Assembly (NCBI GenBank): GCA_963710865.1
Contig: CAVQBR010000002.1
Span: 1,674,001-1,738,000 of the forward strand
Direction of reading: 5' to 3'
Origin: PRDV01 sp963710865
GTDB taxonomy: Bacteria > Babelota > Babeliae > Babelales > Babelaceae
Length of the DNA: 64,000 bases
Below are positions 17,118 to 26,868 of the stretch, in pieces (positions within the stretch are counted from its first letter, which is position 1; each line of letters starts with the position of its first letter). The notes under the pieces are model-generated. The model worked only from the letters and a program-made list of their open reading frames with translations, had not been told where the DNA came from and did not search any database. The translations under genes were made by a program, and so were the position numbers.

Positions 17118-19232
17118 ATGAATTACCTACCAATACTAAAAGCTCTCTCGATAAGCGTAGCCCTGATTGTATCCACGCTGCACGGGATGCTAGAAGTTAC
17201 TGTAACGAGTGAGGAATTACCTGTACAATTGCGCCACAGGGGGTACACACCGCTGCATATAGCAGCCTATTTAGGCCATGCTGATAAACTCGCTCAGTTA
17301 CTGACGCAAGAAGATGATGCCTTAGTTCAGAAAAAAAGTATTAATGGCTCTATACCTTTACATTTAGCTGCTCTACAAGGCCATGAAGGAATAGTTGAAG
17401 CTTTGGTTGCCAATTATCCATCTCTCGTTGACACACAAGATAATGACGGTTGCACCTCACTTCATTATGCTGCTACAAATGGCCATATCGATGTACTTAG
17501 ATGCTTAATTTCATATGGTGCAAACATATATCAAGATAACGAACGCAGGCATCTGCCATTTCACAAGGCAACGCAAAATGGTCATCTAGATGCCATGAAA
17601 ATTCTTAAGCCTGATCTAGATGCCATGAAAATTCTTATGCCTGATACAAACGCTCTGATACCATTTATAGGTTTTTGTATTGACGCAATGACTGGTGCTG
17701 TTCAAAGTGGTAAGGTAGAAGTACTTGCCTTCATTATTAACATGCTGCCAGCGGGGTGTAAGCCAGCACCTAATCCCTTAATGCTTGCTGCATCATATGG
17801 CCAGGAAAGATTGCTGCAATGGTACCTTGAACAGGAAGGTGTTCTGATTGATGAAATAGACTCGGATGGCAGGTGTGCTTTGCATCATGCCGCCCGTCAT
17901 GGGCATAGAGGAGTCGCTAGAATCCTTCTTGCACGAGATGGGTTATTGGTGAAAAAAAGGGATCAATCTTTCAGAACCCCCCTGCATCTGGCAGCACAGT
18001 TCGGTCATAGCGAAGTTATAGAGCTCCTACTTCACTTTCAGGCAGAAGTAGACGCGCAAGATTACATGGGGATGACTCCTCTCCAAAAAGCCGCAACCAA
18101 CGGCCACACACAAGTTCTTCAACAACTTATAGTCTCTGGAGCATCTGTTACGATAACCAATACACAGGGGAATACAGCTTTACACATAGCTGCTCTTGAT
18201 GGTCAGAAAGATTGTGTTGAGGTCCTCTTAGCAGCAAAATCTGCTATTGAGGCGAAAGACTCGTCGCAGTGCACTCCATTGCTTTGTGCCGCAAAAGGTG
18301 GTCATCTTGAAGTTATTAAATGTTTACTGCGGCATGGTGCAGATATTAAGTATCAATCAACTGAGGGAAATGCCCTCGTATGCGCAACAAGTAGCTTCGG
18401 AAATGAGGACCTTATAAGCCACCTCATTGACAATACGGAGGTAGAATTAACAAGCTGCTGTAAATGCTTACCAGGTGTAGTACCCGTCATCTTCTGTGCA
18501 GCAGCGTGGGGGAATTACAAAACGACGAGCCTCTTGATTAAAAAGGGAGCTGTTCTTGATACAAAACTCAGTGATGGCCGAACAGTACTGCATTCACGCC
18601 ATTATTATCCCCAGCCGGAAAACTCAAGAAGCTGTATTGTCAGACTATTCCTACGAGCTGGAGCTGATATGCTGTGCCCTGATAACGCAGGAGTTACACC
18701 TCTCGATACATTACAACTATCTCAGCATCAGTTACTAGCATCTAAGAACTATTTTCAAAATCGCTCATTGTATCTTTCGGGGCAACTAGGGCCAGAAGAT
18801 AACATAGATACAGTGTTTTCTGCCGCAGCTCACTTTCTTGATATTCCAGTTCTCGAAGCACTCACGGATCAATTGGGTGATCGATTGTCTACATGGCGCG
18901 ATTCGATGGGAAGGAACTTGCTCATGGCTGCAATTATCTTCCATGACCTTGATGGAATTGACTGGCTTTTAGGCCTGAAGATATGCGATCTAAGTCACAA
19001 AGATACTGATCAACGGGACGCACTCTTGCTTGCACTGATATGCACGCATTTCGAACATAAAACCGCAAGGCTGTCCTTGGTTAATAAGCTCCTTGAAGCT
19101 GGGGCCACAGTAACTGAGAAACATCTGATTAGTGAAGCAAGCAGTTGCGCAGATGAAGTACTCATGAGGCTTCTGGTAAGGTATCGATTTAGTCAGCGAC
19201 CAGCACACGAGAGATTGAATCTCTTCAAATAA
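17118..19232 (+). CDS. Exported ankyrin-repeat protein, class A head (array gene 5)
   Basis: The 704-residue protein keeps the class A signal peptide (MNYLPILKALSISVALIVST) but has a shorter second repeat and lacks the long insert before VDIQD, so it reads LVDTQDNDGCTSLHYAATNG. An exact in-frame 30-base direct repeat doubles LDAMKIL-(K/M)-PD near residues 157-176. The block around the degenerate repeat is reduced (IINMLPAGCKPAPNPLMLAA). The DGRTVLH repeat is altered (RHYYPQPENSRSCIVRLFLR). The C-terminal module ends in ERLNLFK, i.e. the F-K version more typical of class B bodies. Ribosome site CGGGAGAAGAA. It is predicted to be exported, with its partner unknown. Confidence 0.9.
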   Translation: MNYLPILKALSISVALIVSTLHGMLEVTVTSEELPVQLRHRGYTPLHIAAYLGHADKLAQLLTQEDDALVQKKSINGSIPLHLAALQGHEGIVEALVANYPSLVDTQDNDGCTSLHYAATNGHIDVLRCLISYGANIYQDNERRHLPFHKATQNGHLDAMKILKPDLDAMKILMPDTNALIPFIGFCIDAMTGAVQSGKVEVLAFIINMLPAGCKPAPNPLMLAASYGQERLLQWYLEQEGVLIDEIDSDGRCALHHAARHGHRGVARILLARDGLLVKKRDQSFRTPLHLAAQFGHSEVIELLLHFQAEVDAQDYMGMTPLQKAATNGHTQVLQQLIVSGASVTITNTQGNTALHIAALDGQKDCVEVLLAAKSAIEAKDSSQCTPLLCAAKGGHLEVIKCLLRHGADIKYQSTEGNALVCATSSFGNEDLISHLIDNTEVELTSCCKCLPGVVPVIFCAAAWGNYKTTSLLIKKGAVLDTKLSDGRTVLHSRHYYPQPENSRSCIVRLFLRAGADMLCPDNAGVTPLDTLQLSQHQLLASKNYFQNRSLYLSGQLGPEDNIDTVFSAAAHFLDIPVLEALTDQLGDRLSTWRDSMGRNLLMAAIIFHDLDGIDWLLGLKICDLSHKDTDQRDALLLALICTHFEHKTARLSLVNKLLEAGATVTEKHLISEASSCADEVLMRLLVRYRFSQRPAHERLNLFK
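17585..17644 (+). repeat. In-frame 30-bp tandem repeat inside array gene 5
   Basis: Two adjacent copies of a 30-base unit (CTAGATGCCATGAAAATTCT plus 10 more) differ at one or two positions and add exactly ten residues. Paralogs have a single copy. Confidence 0.9.
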
Positions 19233-19320
19233 TTTTAGCCACGAACGAGGATCGCGGCCAATTTGCTTTACGGCTTCACTAGTTAGAACAAAATAATTTT
19301 CAAATTAACTGAGGAGAAAA

Positions 19321-21574
19321 ATGAATTTCCTACCAATGATAAAAGCTCTCTCGCTAAGTGTAGCCCTGATTCCACCTACTTTGCACGGGATGCTAGAATT
19401 TACTGTAACTAGTGAAGAATTACCTGTAGAAGCACGTCACAGGGGATATACACCGCTACATGTAGCAGCCTATTTGGGTCAAGTAACAAAAATTGCAGAG
19501 TTACTTGCCGCGTATAAAAATAATACTGCTGAAGTTGATGCTTTGGTGTGTGCAAAAAGCATTAATGGATGTACGCCCTTACATGTAGCTGCAGAGCAGG
19601 GTCAGTTAAGCGCAGTTGAAGTGTTGATTGCCAAAAATCAATCCTTAGTTAATATGCAGGATACTGCTGACCTTACGCCGCTTGCTTACGCTGCGACACA
19701 TGGTCACACCGATGTCATTAAATGCTTAATTGCACATGGTGCAAATATATATCTAACCAGTAAAAGAGCTACACCATTATACTCGGGCGCTCTGCAGGGA
19801 AGTCTAAAAGTTTTGATTTATTTACAAGATGCGGTAACCAGCAAGCAAGGATATCTGCCTTTTCATAGGGCTGCACAAAATGGCCATCTAGAAGCCATGA
19901 AAATGCTTCAGCCTGATGAGCGCATCTGTAGAAAGGGTGGATATAAGCTGGCATCCTATCTAGCACTCCCTTACGCCGTTGAAAGCGGCAACCCAAAGAT
20001 ACTTGCTTTTGTTAAAAAAATGATAGCAGGACATCGTGATCTAGAAATCGAACGCACGATCCACGGGTGGAATAATGGAGTTACGCCCTTATTGCTTGCT
20101 GCATCCTATGGCCACGTATCATTAATGAAATGGCTTCTTTTTCAAGAAGATGCTCGCCTTGACGTCACAGATATCAATGGTGCTTGCGCCTTGCATTATG
20201 CTGCGCGATATGGGCATACTAAAACAGTTCAATTCATTCTTGAAAGAAATGCTGAGCTGGTCAAGATCAAAACACGTACTCAGGTTTCTGCTTTGCACGA
20301 GGCGGCAGAATACGGTCATTGTAACGTCATAGAGCTTTTACTTGAGCACAACGCAGAAATAGATGCCCAAGATGAATCGGGCGCAACTCCCCTCGCTCAG
20401 GCAGCAAAAAAACGGACACGTGGAAGCTCTTGCACTACTTATAAGTAGGGGAGCAGCTCTTACAGTGACCGATTCTAGCGGATGTACCCCCTTGCACAAA
20501 GCAGCTGCAGAGGGCCGGAAAGAATGTGTAGAGGTTTTGTTACAAAACAGCGCTGATATTGAGGCCAAAGATTTAACGCAGCAGACTCCGCTACTGTGTG
20601 CAGCGGACCGCGGTCAACTTGAAGTAATTAAATGTCTACTCAACCATAATGCAGATATCAAACAGCACTCGACCCATGGAAATGCACTTATATTAGCTCT
20701 CAAAAACCACGACGAAATCATACGCTACCTCATTGAACATACGAATGTAGAATTAATGGGCTGCTATGGGGGTGAAGGTGTAGTACCCGTCATCTTCTGC
20801 GCAGTATGGTGTGGAAAACCTGTGGAGGGTTATAAAGCAGCGAGCTTCTTAATTAAAAAAGGAGCCATTCTTGACGCTCAGCTTGCCGATGGTCGAACGG
20901 TCCTGCACGTTGCAGCGCAAACTTGCGTTTACGAGCCTCGTTGCTATGGGATTCTAAGGCTGTTAGTGCGAGCTGGAGCTAGCATGCTGCATGCCGATAG
21001 CGCAGGGGTTACCCCTCTTGAACGATTAGCAGGCAAGATGCCCCATAAATTAGCATCTTTTAAAAACTATTTTCAACATCGCTCGTTGTATCTTTCTGGA
21101 AGGCTACCTCAAGAAGATACCCTTGATGCTGTTTTTAACACAGCGGCGTACTTTCTCGATATCCCCGTTCTCGAAGCATTTAAAGATCATCTGAAAGAGA
21201 GGTTGAGTCACTGGCACGATTCGAAGGGAAGAACATGTGATTGCAACAGGAACTTGCTCATGGATGCAATTACCAAGAACGATCTCGATGGGATAGACTG
21301 GCTTTTAGACCAGAACATATGCAACATAAGCGACAAAGATATCAGGGGACACGATGCACTCTTGTTTGCATTGAGCAACGGAGCATTTAATAACAGCGTA
21401 AAGCTGGGCATCATTAATAAGCTCCTTGCAGCTGGGGCTACAGTAACTGAGGACCATCTGATTTATGCAGCAAATTATAACCATGAAAAAGTCGCTGAAC
21501 CGCTTATGAGGCTCCTGGTAACCTATCGATACAGTCAGAGACCCATAAATGAGAGAATAAGTATGTTCAAATAA
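19321..21574 (+). pseudogene. Exported ankyrin-repeat protein split by a frameshift (array gene 6)
   Basis: A class A head (MNFLPMIKALSLSVALIPPT) sits on a body nearly identical to the next gene, which has a class B head. Translation in the first frame stops at 20448 after about 375 codons. The family sequence resumes one base on, from 20411 (NGHVEALALLISRGAAL). The break is at a run of seven A residues (20406-20412); the paralog at 43489 has six A at the same place and stays in frame, so a single added A explains it. The rest of the ankyrin repeats and the C-terminal module up to ERISMFK are intact, implying a recent event, a sequencing error or slippage-prone phase switching. If read in frame it would be a standard ~750-residue family member. 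Confidence 0.85.
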
Positions 21575-21872
21575 GCCGCAAACGAGGGCGGCGTCTTTAA
21601 GGGGCGCTGACCCTGGTGCCAATAGCGGAAAGGAGTTCACTTTTTTACTCCCATGGGCGCAGCGCAAAAAAATTACGATCTTGTTAAGAAATAACCTTTC
21701 CCTTCGTCTATACTTAGGACCAGAATTACTGATTGATTATTCGGAGCCTAGGGTGTATAGCCAGTTTTGATAGACGCTCGACTTATAGCCCCTCGCTCAG
21801 GAAAAATTTTACAAATGCTCAATTTTTGATATAATTTAAATTAATAAAATTTTCAAAGTAGAAGGGATCGGT
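21575..21872. repeat. Class B intergenic repeat with promoter, copy 1
   Basis: From CGAGGGCGGCGTC and the CGCTGACC..GGTGCCAATAGCGGAAA stretch to the promoter, this spacer is repeated after the next gene (24138-24426), and parts recur at 26638-26868 and 40881-41131. No gene is supported. Confidence 0.75.
21808..21835 (+). promoter_or_regulatory. Class B ankyrin promoter (array gene 7)
   Basis: TTTACA (21808-21813), 16 bases, TATAAT (21830-21835), followed by TTAAATTAATAAA, a motif shared by class B genes. Confidence 0.8.
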
Positions 21873-24137
21873 ATGAGCTGGCAAACTACTAAGACACTCG
21901 GTATAAGTATAGCACTGTTCGTACCTGCCCTGAGCGGGATGCGGGCAATTGAAAAGCATGACGAATCATTGCCTGTAGAAGCACGTCACAGGGGATATAC
22001 ACCTCTCCATGTAGCAGCCTATTTGGGTCAGGTAACAAAAATTGCAGAGTTACTTGCCGCGTATGAAAATAATACTGCTGAAGTTGATGCTTTGGTATGT
22101 GCAAAAAGCATTAATGGATGTACGCCCTTACATGTAGCTGCAGAGCAGGGTCAGTTAAGCGCAGTTGAAGTGTTGATTGCCAAAAATCAATCCTTAGTTA
22201 ATATGCAGGATACTGCTGACCTTACGCCGCTTGCTTACGCTGCGACACATGGTCACACCGATGTCATTAAATGCTTAATTGCACATGGTGCAAATATTTA
22301 TCTAACCAGTGAAAGGGCTACGCCATTATACTCAGGCGTTCTGCAGGGAAGTCTAAAAGTTTCGATTTACTTACAAGATGCGGTAACCAGTACGCAAGGA
22401 TATCTGCCTTTTCATAGGGCTGCACAAAATGGTCATCTAGAAGCCATGAAGATACTTCAGCCTGATGAGCGCATCTGTGGAATGAGAGGATATATGCTAG
22501 CTTGGCATCTAGCACTACCTTGCGCCGTTGAAAGTGGCAAACCAGAGATACTTGCCTTTGTTATGAACATGCTAGCAGGACGACGCGACCAAGAAATGGA
22601 AGGCCAGATTCGAGTATGGGGTAGGGGAGTTACGCCCTTATTGCTTGCTGCATCCTATGGTCATGTATCATTGGTGCAATTGCATCTTTTTCAAGAACAT
22701 GCTCGCCTTGACGACACAGATATCAATGGTGCTTGCGCCTTGCATTATGCTGCACGATATGGGCATGCTAACGCTGTACAACTCCTTCTTGTAAGAAATG
22801 ATCAGCTGGTCAAGATCAAAACACGTACTCAGGTTTCTGCTTTGCACGAGGCGGCAGAATGCGGTCATTGTAACGTCATAGAGCTTTTACTTGACCATAA
22901 AGCAGAAATAGATGCCCAAGATGGATCGGGCGCAACTCCCCTCGCTCTGGCAGCAAAAAGCGGACACGTGGAAGCTCTTGTCCTACTTATAAGTAGGGGA
23001 GCATCTCTTACAGTGACCGATTCTAGCGGACGTACTCCCTTGCACAAAGCAGCTGCAGAAGGCCGGAAAGAATGTGTAGAGGTTTTGTTACAAAACAACG
23101 CTGATATTGAGGCCAAAGATTTAACGCAGCAGACTCCGCTGCTGTGTGCAGCTGACAACGGTCAACTTGAAGTAATTAAATGTCTATACAACCATAATGC
23201 AGATATCAAACAGCACTCGACCTATGGTAATGCACTTATATTAGCTCTCAAACACCACGACGAAATCTTACGCTACCTCATTGAACATACGAATGTAGAA
23301 TTAACGAGCTGCAGCAATCGTTTCTCAGATAGAGTACCGGTCCTCTTCGATGCAGTATGCCTTGGAATATCTGTTGAGGGATACAAAGCAGTGAGCTTCT
23401 TAATTAAAAAAGGAGCCGCTCTTGATGCTCAGCTTACCAATGGTCGAACGGCCCTGCACTATGCAGTTCAAAATTGCGCTTACGGGCTTTATGCCCATGG
23501 GGTTATTAGGCTTTTAGTGCGAGCTGGAGCTAGCATGTTGTGTGCTGATAACGCAGGAATTACTCCCCTAGCTGCTTTCGGTGATACACAGGTGAAGGAA
23601 AGCCATGCCTATCAAGTACTACCAGCTTGCTATTTTCAAAATCGCTCGTCGTATCTTTCTGGAAGGCTGCCTCAAGAAGATACCCTTGATGCTGTTTTCA
23701 ACACAGCGGCGTACTTTCTCGATATCCCCGTTCTCGAAGCATTTAAAGATCATCTAAAAGAGAGGTTGAGTCACTGGCATGATTCGAAGGAAAGAACATG
23801 TGATTGCAACAGGAACTTGCTCATGGATGCAATTACCAAGAACGATCTCGATGGGATAGACTGGCTTTTAGACCAGAACATATGCAACATAAGCGACAAA
23901 GATATCAGGGGACACGATGCACTCTGGTTTGCATTGAGCAACGGAGCATTTAATAACAGCGTAAAGCTGGGCATCATTAATAAGCTCCTTGCAGCTGGGG
24001 CTACAGTAACTGAGGACCATCTAATTTATGCGGCAAATCATAACTATGAAAAAGTCTCTGAACCGCTTATGAGGCTTCTTGTAGTCTATCGATACAGTCA
24101 GAGACCCATAAATGAGAGAATAAGTATGTTCAAGTAA
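21873..24137 (+). CDS. Exported ankyrin-repeat protein, class B head (array gene 7)
   Basis: The 754-residue protein has a class B signal peptide (MSWQTTKTLGISIALFVPAL, then SGMRAIEK). From LPVEARHRGYTPLHVAAYLG on, its body is close to identical to the frameshifted gene 6, which carries a class A head. A family-specific insert (RATPLYSGVLQGSLKVSIYL) lies near residues 150-170. About 14 ankyrin repeats follow, with the frame intact through AAKSGHVEALVLLISRGASL where gene 6 is broken. The C-terminal module contains a Cys-bearing insert (KERTCDCNRNLLMDAI) and ends in ERISMFK. It has its own strong promoter and an AGAAGGGATCGGT ribosome site. Export and host targeting are inferred. Confidence 0.9.
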   Translation: MSWQTTKTLGISIALFVPALSGMRAIEKHDESLPVEARHRGYTPLHVAAYLGQVTKIAELLAAYENNTAEVDALVCAKSINGCTPLHVAAEQGQLSAVEVLIAKNQSLVNMQDTADLTPLAYAATHGHTDVIKCLIAHGANIYLTSERATPLYSGVLQGSLKVSIYLQDAVTSTQGYLPFHRAAQNGHLEAMKILQPDERICGMRGYMLAWHLALPCAVESGKPEILAFVMNMLAGRRDQEMEGQIRVWGRGVTPLLLAASYGHVSLVQLHLFQEHARLDDTDINGACALHYAARYGHANAVQLLLVRNDQLVKIKTRTQVSALHEAAECGHCNVIELLLDHKAEIDAQDGSGATPLALAAKSGHVEALVLLISRGASLTVTDSSGRTPLHKAAAEGRKECVEVLLQNNADIEAKDLTQQTPLLCAADNGQLEVIKCLYNHNADIKQHSTYGNALILALKHHDEILRYLIEHTNVELTSCSNRFSDRVPVLFDAVCLGISVEGYKAVSFLIKKGAALDAQLTNGRTALHYAVQNCAYGLYAHGVIRLLVRAGASMLCADNAGITPLAAFGDTQVKESHAYQVLPACYFQNRSSYLSGRLPQEDTLDAVFNTAAYFLDIPVLEAFKDHLKERLSHWHDSKERTCDCNRNLLMDAITKNDLDGIDWLLDQNICNISDKDIRGHDALWFALSNGAFNNSVKLGIINKLLAAGATVTEDHLIYAANHNYEKVSEPLMRLLVVYRYSQRPINERISMFK

Positions 24138-24426
24138 GCGGTAAACGAGGGCGGCGTCCTTAAGAGGCGCTGACCCCGGTGCCAATAGCGGAAAAGAAAC
24201 AACAGCGCACTTTATTACTCCCGCAAAGAAAAACTAGGATCTTCTTAAGAAATAACCTTTCCCTTCGCTTAGGATCAGAATTACTGATTGATTAATCGGA
24301 GCCTAGAGTGTCTAACCAGTTTGGTAGAAGCTCGACTTATAGCCCCTCGCTCAGGAAAGATTTTACTAATGAGCAAACTATGTTATAATTTAAATTAATA
24401 AAGTTTTCAAACCAGAAAGGATCGGT
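24138..24426. repeat. Class B intergenic repeat with promoter, copy 2
   Basis: Near copy of the spacer at 21575-21872, from CGAGGGCGGCGTC to the promoter. No gene is seen. Confidence 0.75.
24362..24389 (+). promoter_or_regulatory. Class B ankyrin promoter (array gene 8)
   Basis: TTTACT (24362-24367), 16 bases, TATAAT (24384-24389), same layout as at 21808. Confidence 0.8.
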
Positions 24427-26637
24427 ATGACCTGGCAAACTATAAAGACACTCGGCATAAGTGTAGCACTGTTCGTACCTGCCCTAAGCGGGATGCGGGC
24501 AATTGAAAAGAATGATGAATCATTGCCTGTTCACTTGCGGCACAGGGGATACACACCATTGCATATAGCAGCTTATGAAGGTAACGCAGATATGATCGCA
24601 GAGATACTTGCATCGGCTGGGACCGAATTGATACAGAAAAAAAGCGTTAGTGGCTCCACCGCCTTACATCTGGGAGCAGAGCAGGGCCATCTAAGAGTTG
24701 TCGAAGCTTTGATTGCCAAGGATCAATCAGGAATTGATATACAAGATAATTCCGGTTGTACACCGCTTGCTTGCGCTGCCGCAAATGGTCATAGAGATGT
24801 TCTTAGATGCTTAATCTCGAAAGGAGCACGTATCGACGTGGCTGACCGGCAAGAATATCTGCCATTATTTCAGAAGAAGGCTCAGTATGGAGACTTTGAG
24901 GCTCGTATCGACCGGCAAGGATATCTGCCATTTCATAAGGCGGCTCAGTATGGAGATCTGGAAGCTCTGAAGATTCTTTTGCCTGATGGCGCAAGTGAAA
25001 GTCACACATTTTGCAACAAGGCACTCTATTGTGCAGTTAAAAGTGGCAAAACTGAGGCATTAGCTTTTGTTATGAGTATAGCAAAAGGGCGACCCGATCC
25101 AGAAGGGGGATATCAAATAGCCGGCAATACAATGGAGGCTACTCCCTTACTACTTTGTGCAGCATTTGGTTATCCATCGTTAATGGAATACTGTCTTGCG
25201 CAGGAAGGTTCTCGCATTGACGAGAGAGACAGTGATGGAGCGACTGCCTTGCATTACGCTGCACGATATGGCCAAGTACAGGCCGCTCAATTCCTTCTTG
25301 AAAGAAATCCTGAACTTATCAACTGTAAGAAAAAAACTCACGCTAAATATCTAAAGCAGTTCGGCGTTCTTTCTTACCCCAGAAGTCTGAAAGAACTGCC
25401 AGGAGGAACTGCGCTACATGAGGCAGCCAAAGGTGGTCATAAAGAAGTTGTAACATTATTACTTCAACATGGTGCGGAAATAGACGCACGCACCTTGTTG
25501 AAAGAGACGTCACTACATTTAGCGGCAAAAGAAGGACATGCCCAAGTTATTAGGCTACTCATTGCTGCCGGAGCATCTCTCACAGCTATCGATGATTGGG
25601 GCTTGCAACCGTTACACCTAGCTGCTAGAGGCCGTCGGAAAGGTTGTGTTGAGGCTCTCCTGGGAAACAAAGCGGATATTGAAGCAAAAACGACGGGTAG
25701 AAAAACCCCACTACTCTGTGCACGTGAGATTGAAGTTATTAAATGCTTGCTGCAGAATGGTGCAAATATCAAGTTTGGAAATGCACTCAGCAATGCAATT
25801 TCATGCGGCTTTGGAGAAGCTGCTATAAACTATTTCTTTCATCATCCCGAAATTGAATTAAGAGGCTGCGTCTTCGCTGCCGCAGAAAGTGGGAATTACA
25901 AAGCCATGGATCTCTTGATTAAAAGGGGAGTCTCCCTTAATATTAAACTTAGTGATGGTCGGACGGTTCTTCACTGTGCAGCAAAAACGGTAAAGAATGA
26001 TGGATTTGGAATGTATGGTACTGTCAGACTTTTAATACGAGCTGGCGCTGGCATGCTATGTCGAGATGATGCAGGTAATAGGCCTCTTGATTTATGCATA
26101 GCTGAATCTCACTTGCTACAAGCCCACACTTATTTCGAAAATCGCAGAATGTATCTTGCTGGTTATCTACATCCTGGATACAACAATGATTTTGTATTTC
26201 AGATAGCTGCAGAATTCCTCGACATTCCTGTTCTCGAAGCACTTAAGGATCAGCTAGGAGATCGATTGATGCGCTGGCAAAAAGAAGGAATGAATTTGCT
26301 GATGGTAGCTCTCTGTGCAGGTGATCTCGAGGGAGTTAATTGGCTTTTAGATCGGAAGATATGCAACATTACCGACGTTGATAGGGAAAACCATGATGCT
26401 CTCTGGTTAGCAATTAAAACCGAATCGATTCGATGCAACATCAGTAGACTAGCGGTAATTAATAGGCTCCTTGCAGGTGGAGCGCGCGTAACAGAGGATC
26501 ATCTACTTGAAGCGGCATCAAGTGTGAATCAACCATATATTGACTTACGAAATCGCAATGACATCCTTATGAGGCTCCTCATAACCTATAGATATAGCCA
26601 GCGACCAGCACATGAGAGACTGAGCATGTACAGGTAA
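24427..26637 (+). CDS. Exported ankyrin-repeat protein, class B head (array gene 8)
   Basis: The 736-residue protein begins MTWQTIKTLGISVALFVPAL and belongs with the last array gene (53198): both have DPEGGYQI near residue 220, a Lys-rich linker before LPGGTALHEAA, and HHPE-(I/V)-EL further on. It carries an imperfect in-frame duplication of about 75 bases near residues 135-180 (DRQEYLPLFQKKAQYGDFEA then DRQGYLPFHKAAQYGDLEA), of which 53198 has one copy. Several repeats are eroded (KTTGRKTPLLCAREIEVIK lacks part of its helix pair). The C-terminal module ends in ERLSMYR, the only Tyr variant of the tail. Ribosome site AGAAAGGATCGGT. Confidence 0.9.
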   Translation: MTWQTIKTLGISVALFVPALSGMRAIEKNDESLPVHLRHRGYTPLHIAAYEGNADMIAEILASAGTELIQKKSVSGSTALHLGAEQGHLRVVEALIAKDQSGIDIQDNSGCTPLACAAANGHRDVLRCLISKGARIDVADRQEYLPLFQKKAQYGDFEARIDRQGYLPFHKAAQYGDLEALKILLPDGASESHTFCNKALYCAVKSGKTEALAFVMSIAKGRPDPEGGYQIAGNTMEATPLLLCAAFGYPSLMEYCLAQEGSRIDERDSDGATALHYAARYGQVQAAQFLLERNPELINCKKKTHAKYLKQFGVLSYPRSLKELPGGTALHEAAKGGHKEVVTLLLQHGAEIDARTLLKETSLHLAAKEGHAQVIRLLIAAGASLTAIDDWGLQPLHLAARGRRKGCVEALLGNKADIEAKTTGRKTPLLCAREIEVIKCLLQNGANIKFGNALSNAISCGFGEAAINYFFHHPEIELRGCVFAAAESGNYKAMDLLIKRGVSLNIKLSDGRTVLHCAAKTVKNDGFGMYGTVRLLIRAGAGMLCRDDAGNRPLDLCIAESHLLQAHTYFENRRMYLAGYLHPGYNNDFVFQIAAEFLDIPVLEALKDQLGDRLMRWQKEGMNLLMVALCAGDLEGVNWLLDRKICNITDVDRENHDALWLAIKTESIRCNISRLAVINRLLAGGARVTEDHLLEAASSVNQPYIDLRNRNDILMRLLITYRYSQRPAHERLSMYR
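24829..24966 (+). repeat. Imperfect in-frame tandem duplication in array gene 8
   Basis: Two copies of a segment of about 63-75 bases starting CGTATCGAC at 24829 and 24904 duplicate one ankyrin-like unit. Paralogs have one unit. Confidence 0.8.
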
Positions 26638-26801
26638 CTAATAGCTGCGAACTAGATTGTCTGCTTATAGAAACGCTGATCGTGTTGGAAAAAAGTGCGC
26701 AACCCTTTTAAGAGATAATTTTTTCGTCGTCAACTAAGCTGACCTCGTTGTATCACTGATATCACGCTTGTTCTATTTGTCTCGCTCGGGCGCACCATAT
26801 T

Positions 26802-26829
26802 TTTACTAATGAGCAAACTATATTATAAT
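26802..26829 (+). promoter_or_regulatory. Class B ankyrin promoter (array gene 9)
   Basis: TTTACT (26802-26807), 16 bases, TATAAT (26824-26829). The surrounding 40 bases match the promoter of array gene 8. Confidence 0.8.
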
Positions 26830-26868
26830 TTAAATTGATAAAGTTTTCAAAACTTAGAAAGGATCCCT

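Noticed and set aside
20363..20448. Overlap of the two open frames in array gene 6 as a programmed -1 frameshift
   Set aside because: The A7-C run looks like a slippery heptamer, but the downstream frame needs a +1 shift (or loss of one A), so a standard -1 signal would not produce the full protein.
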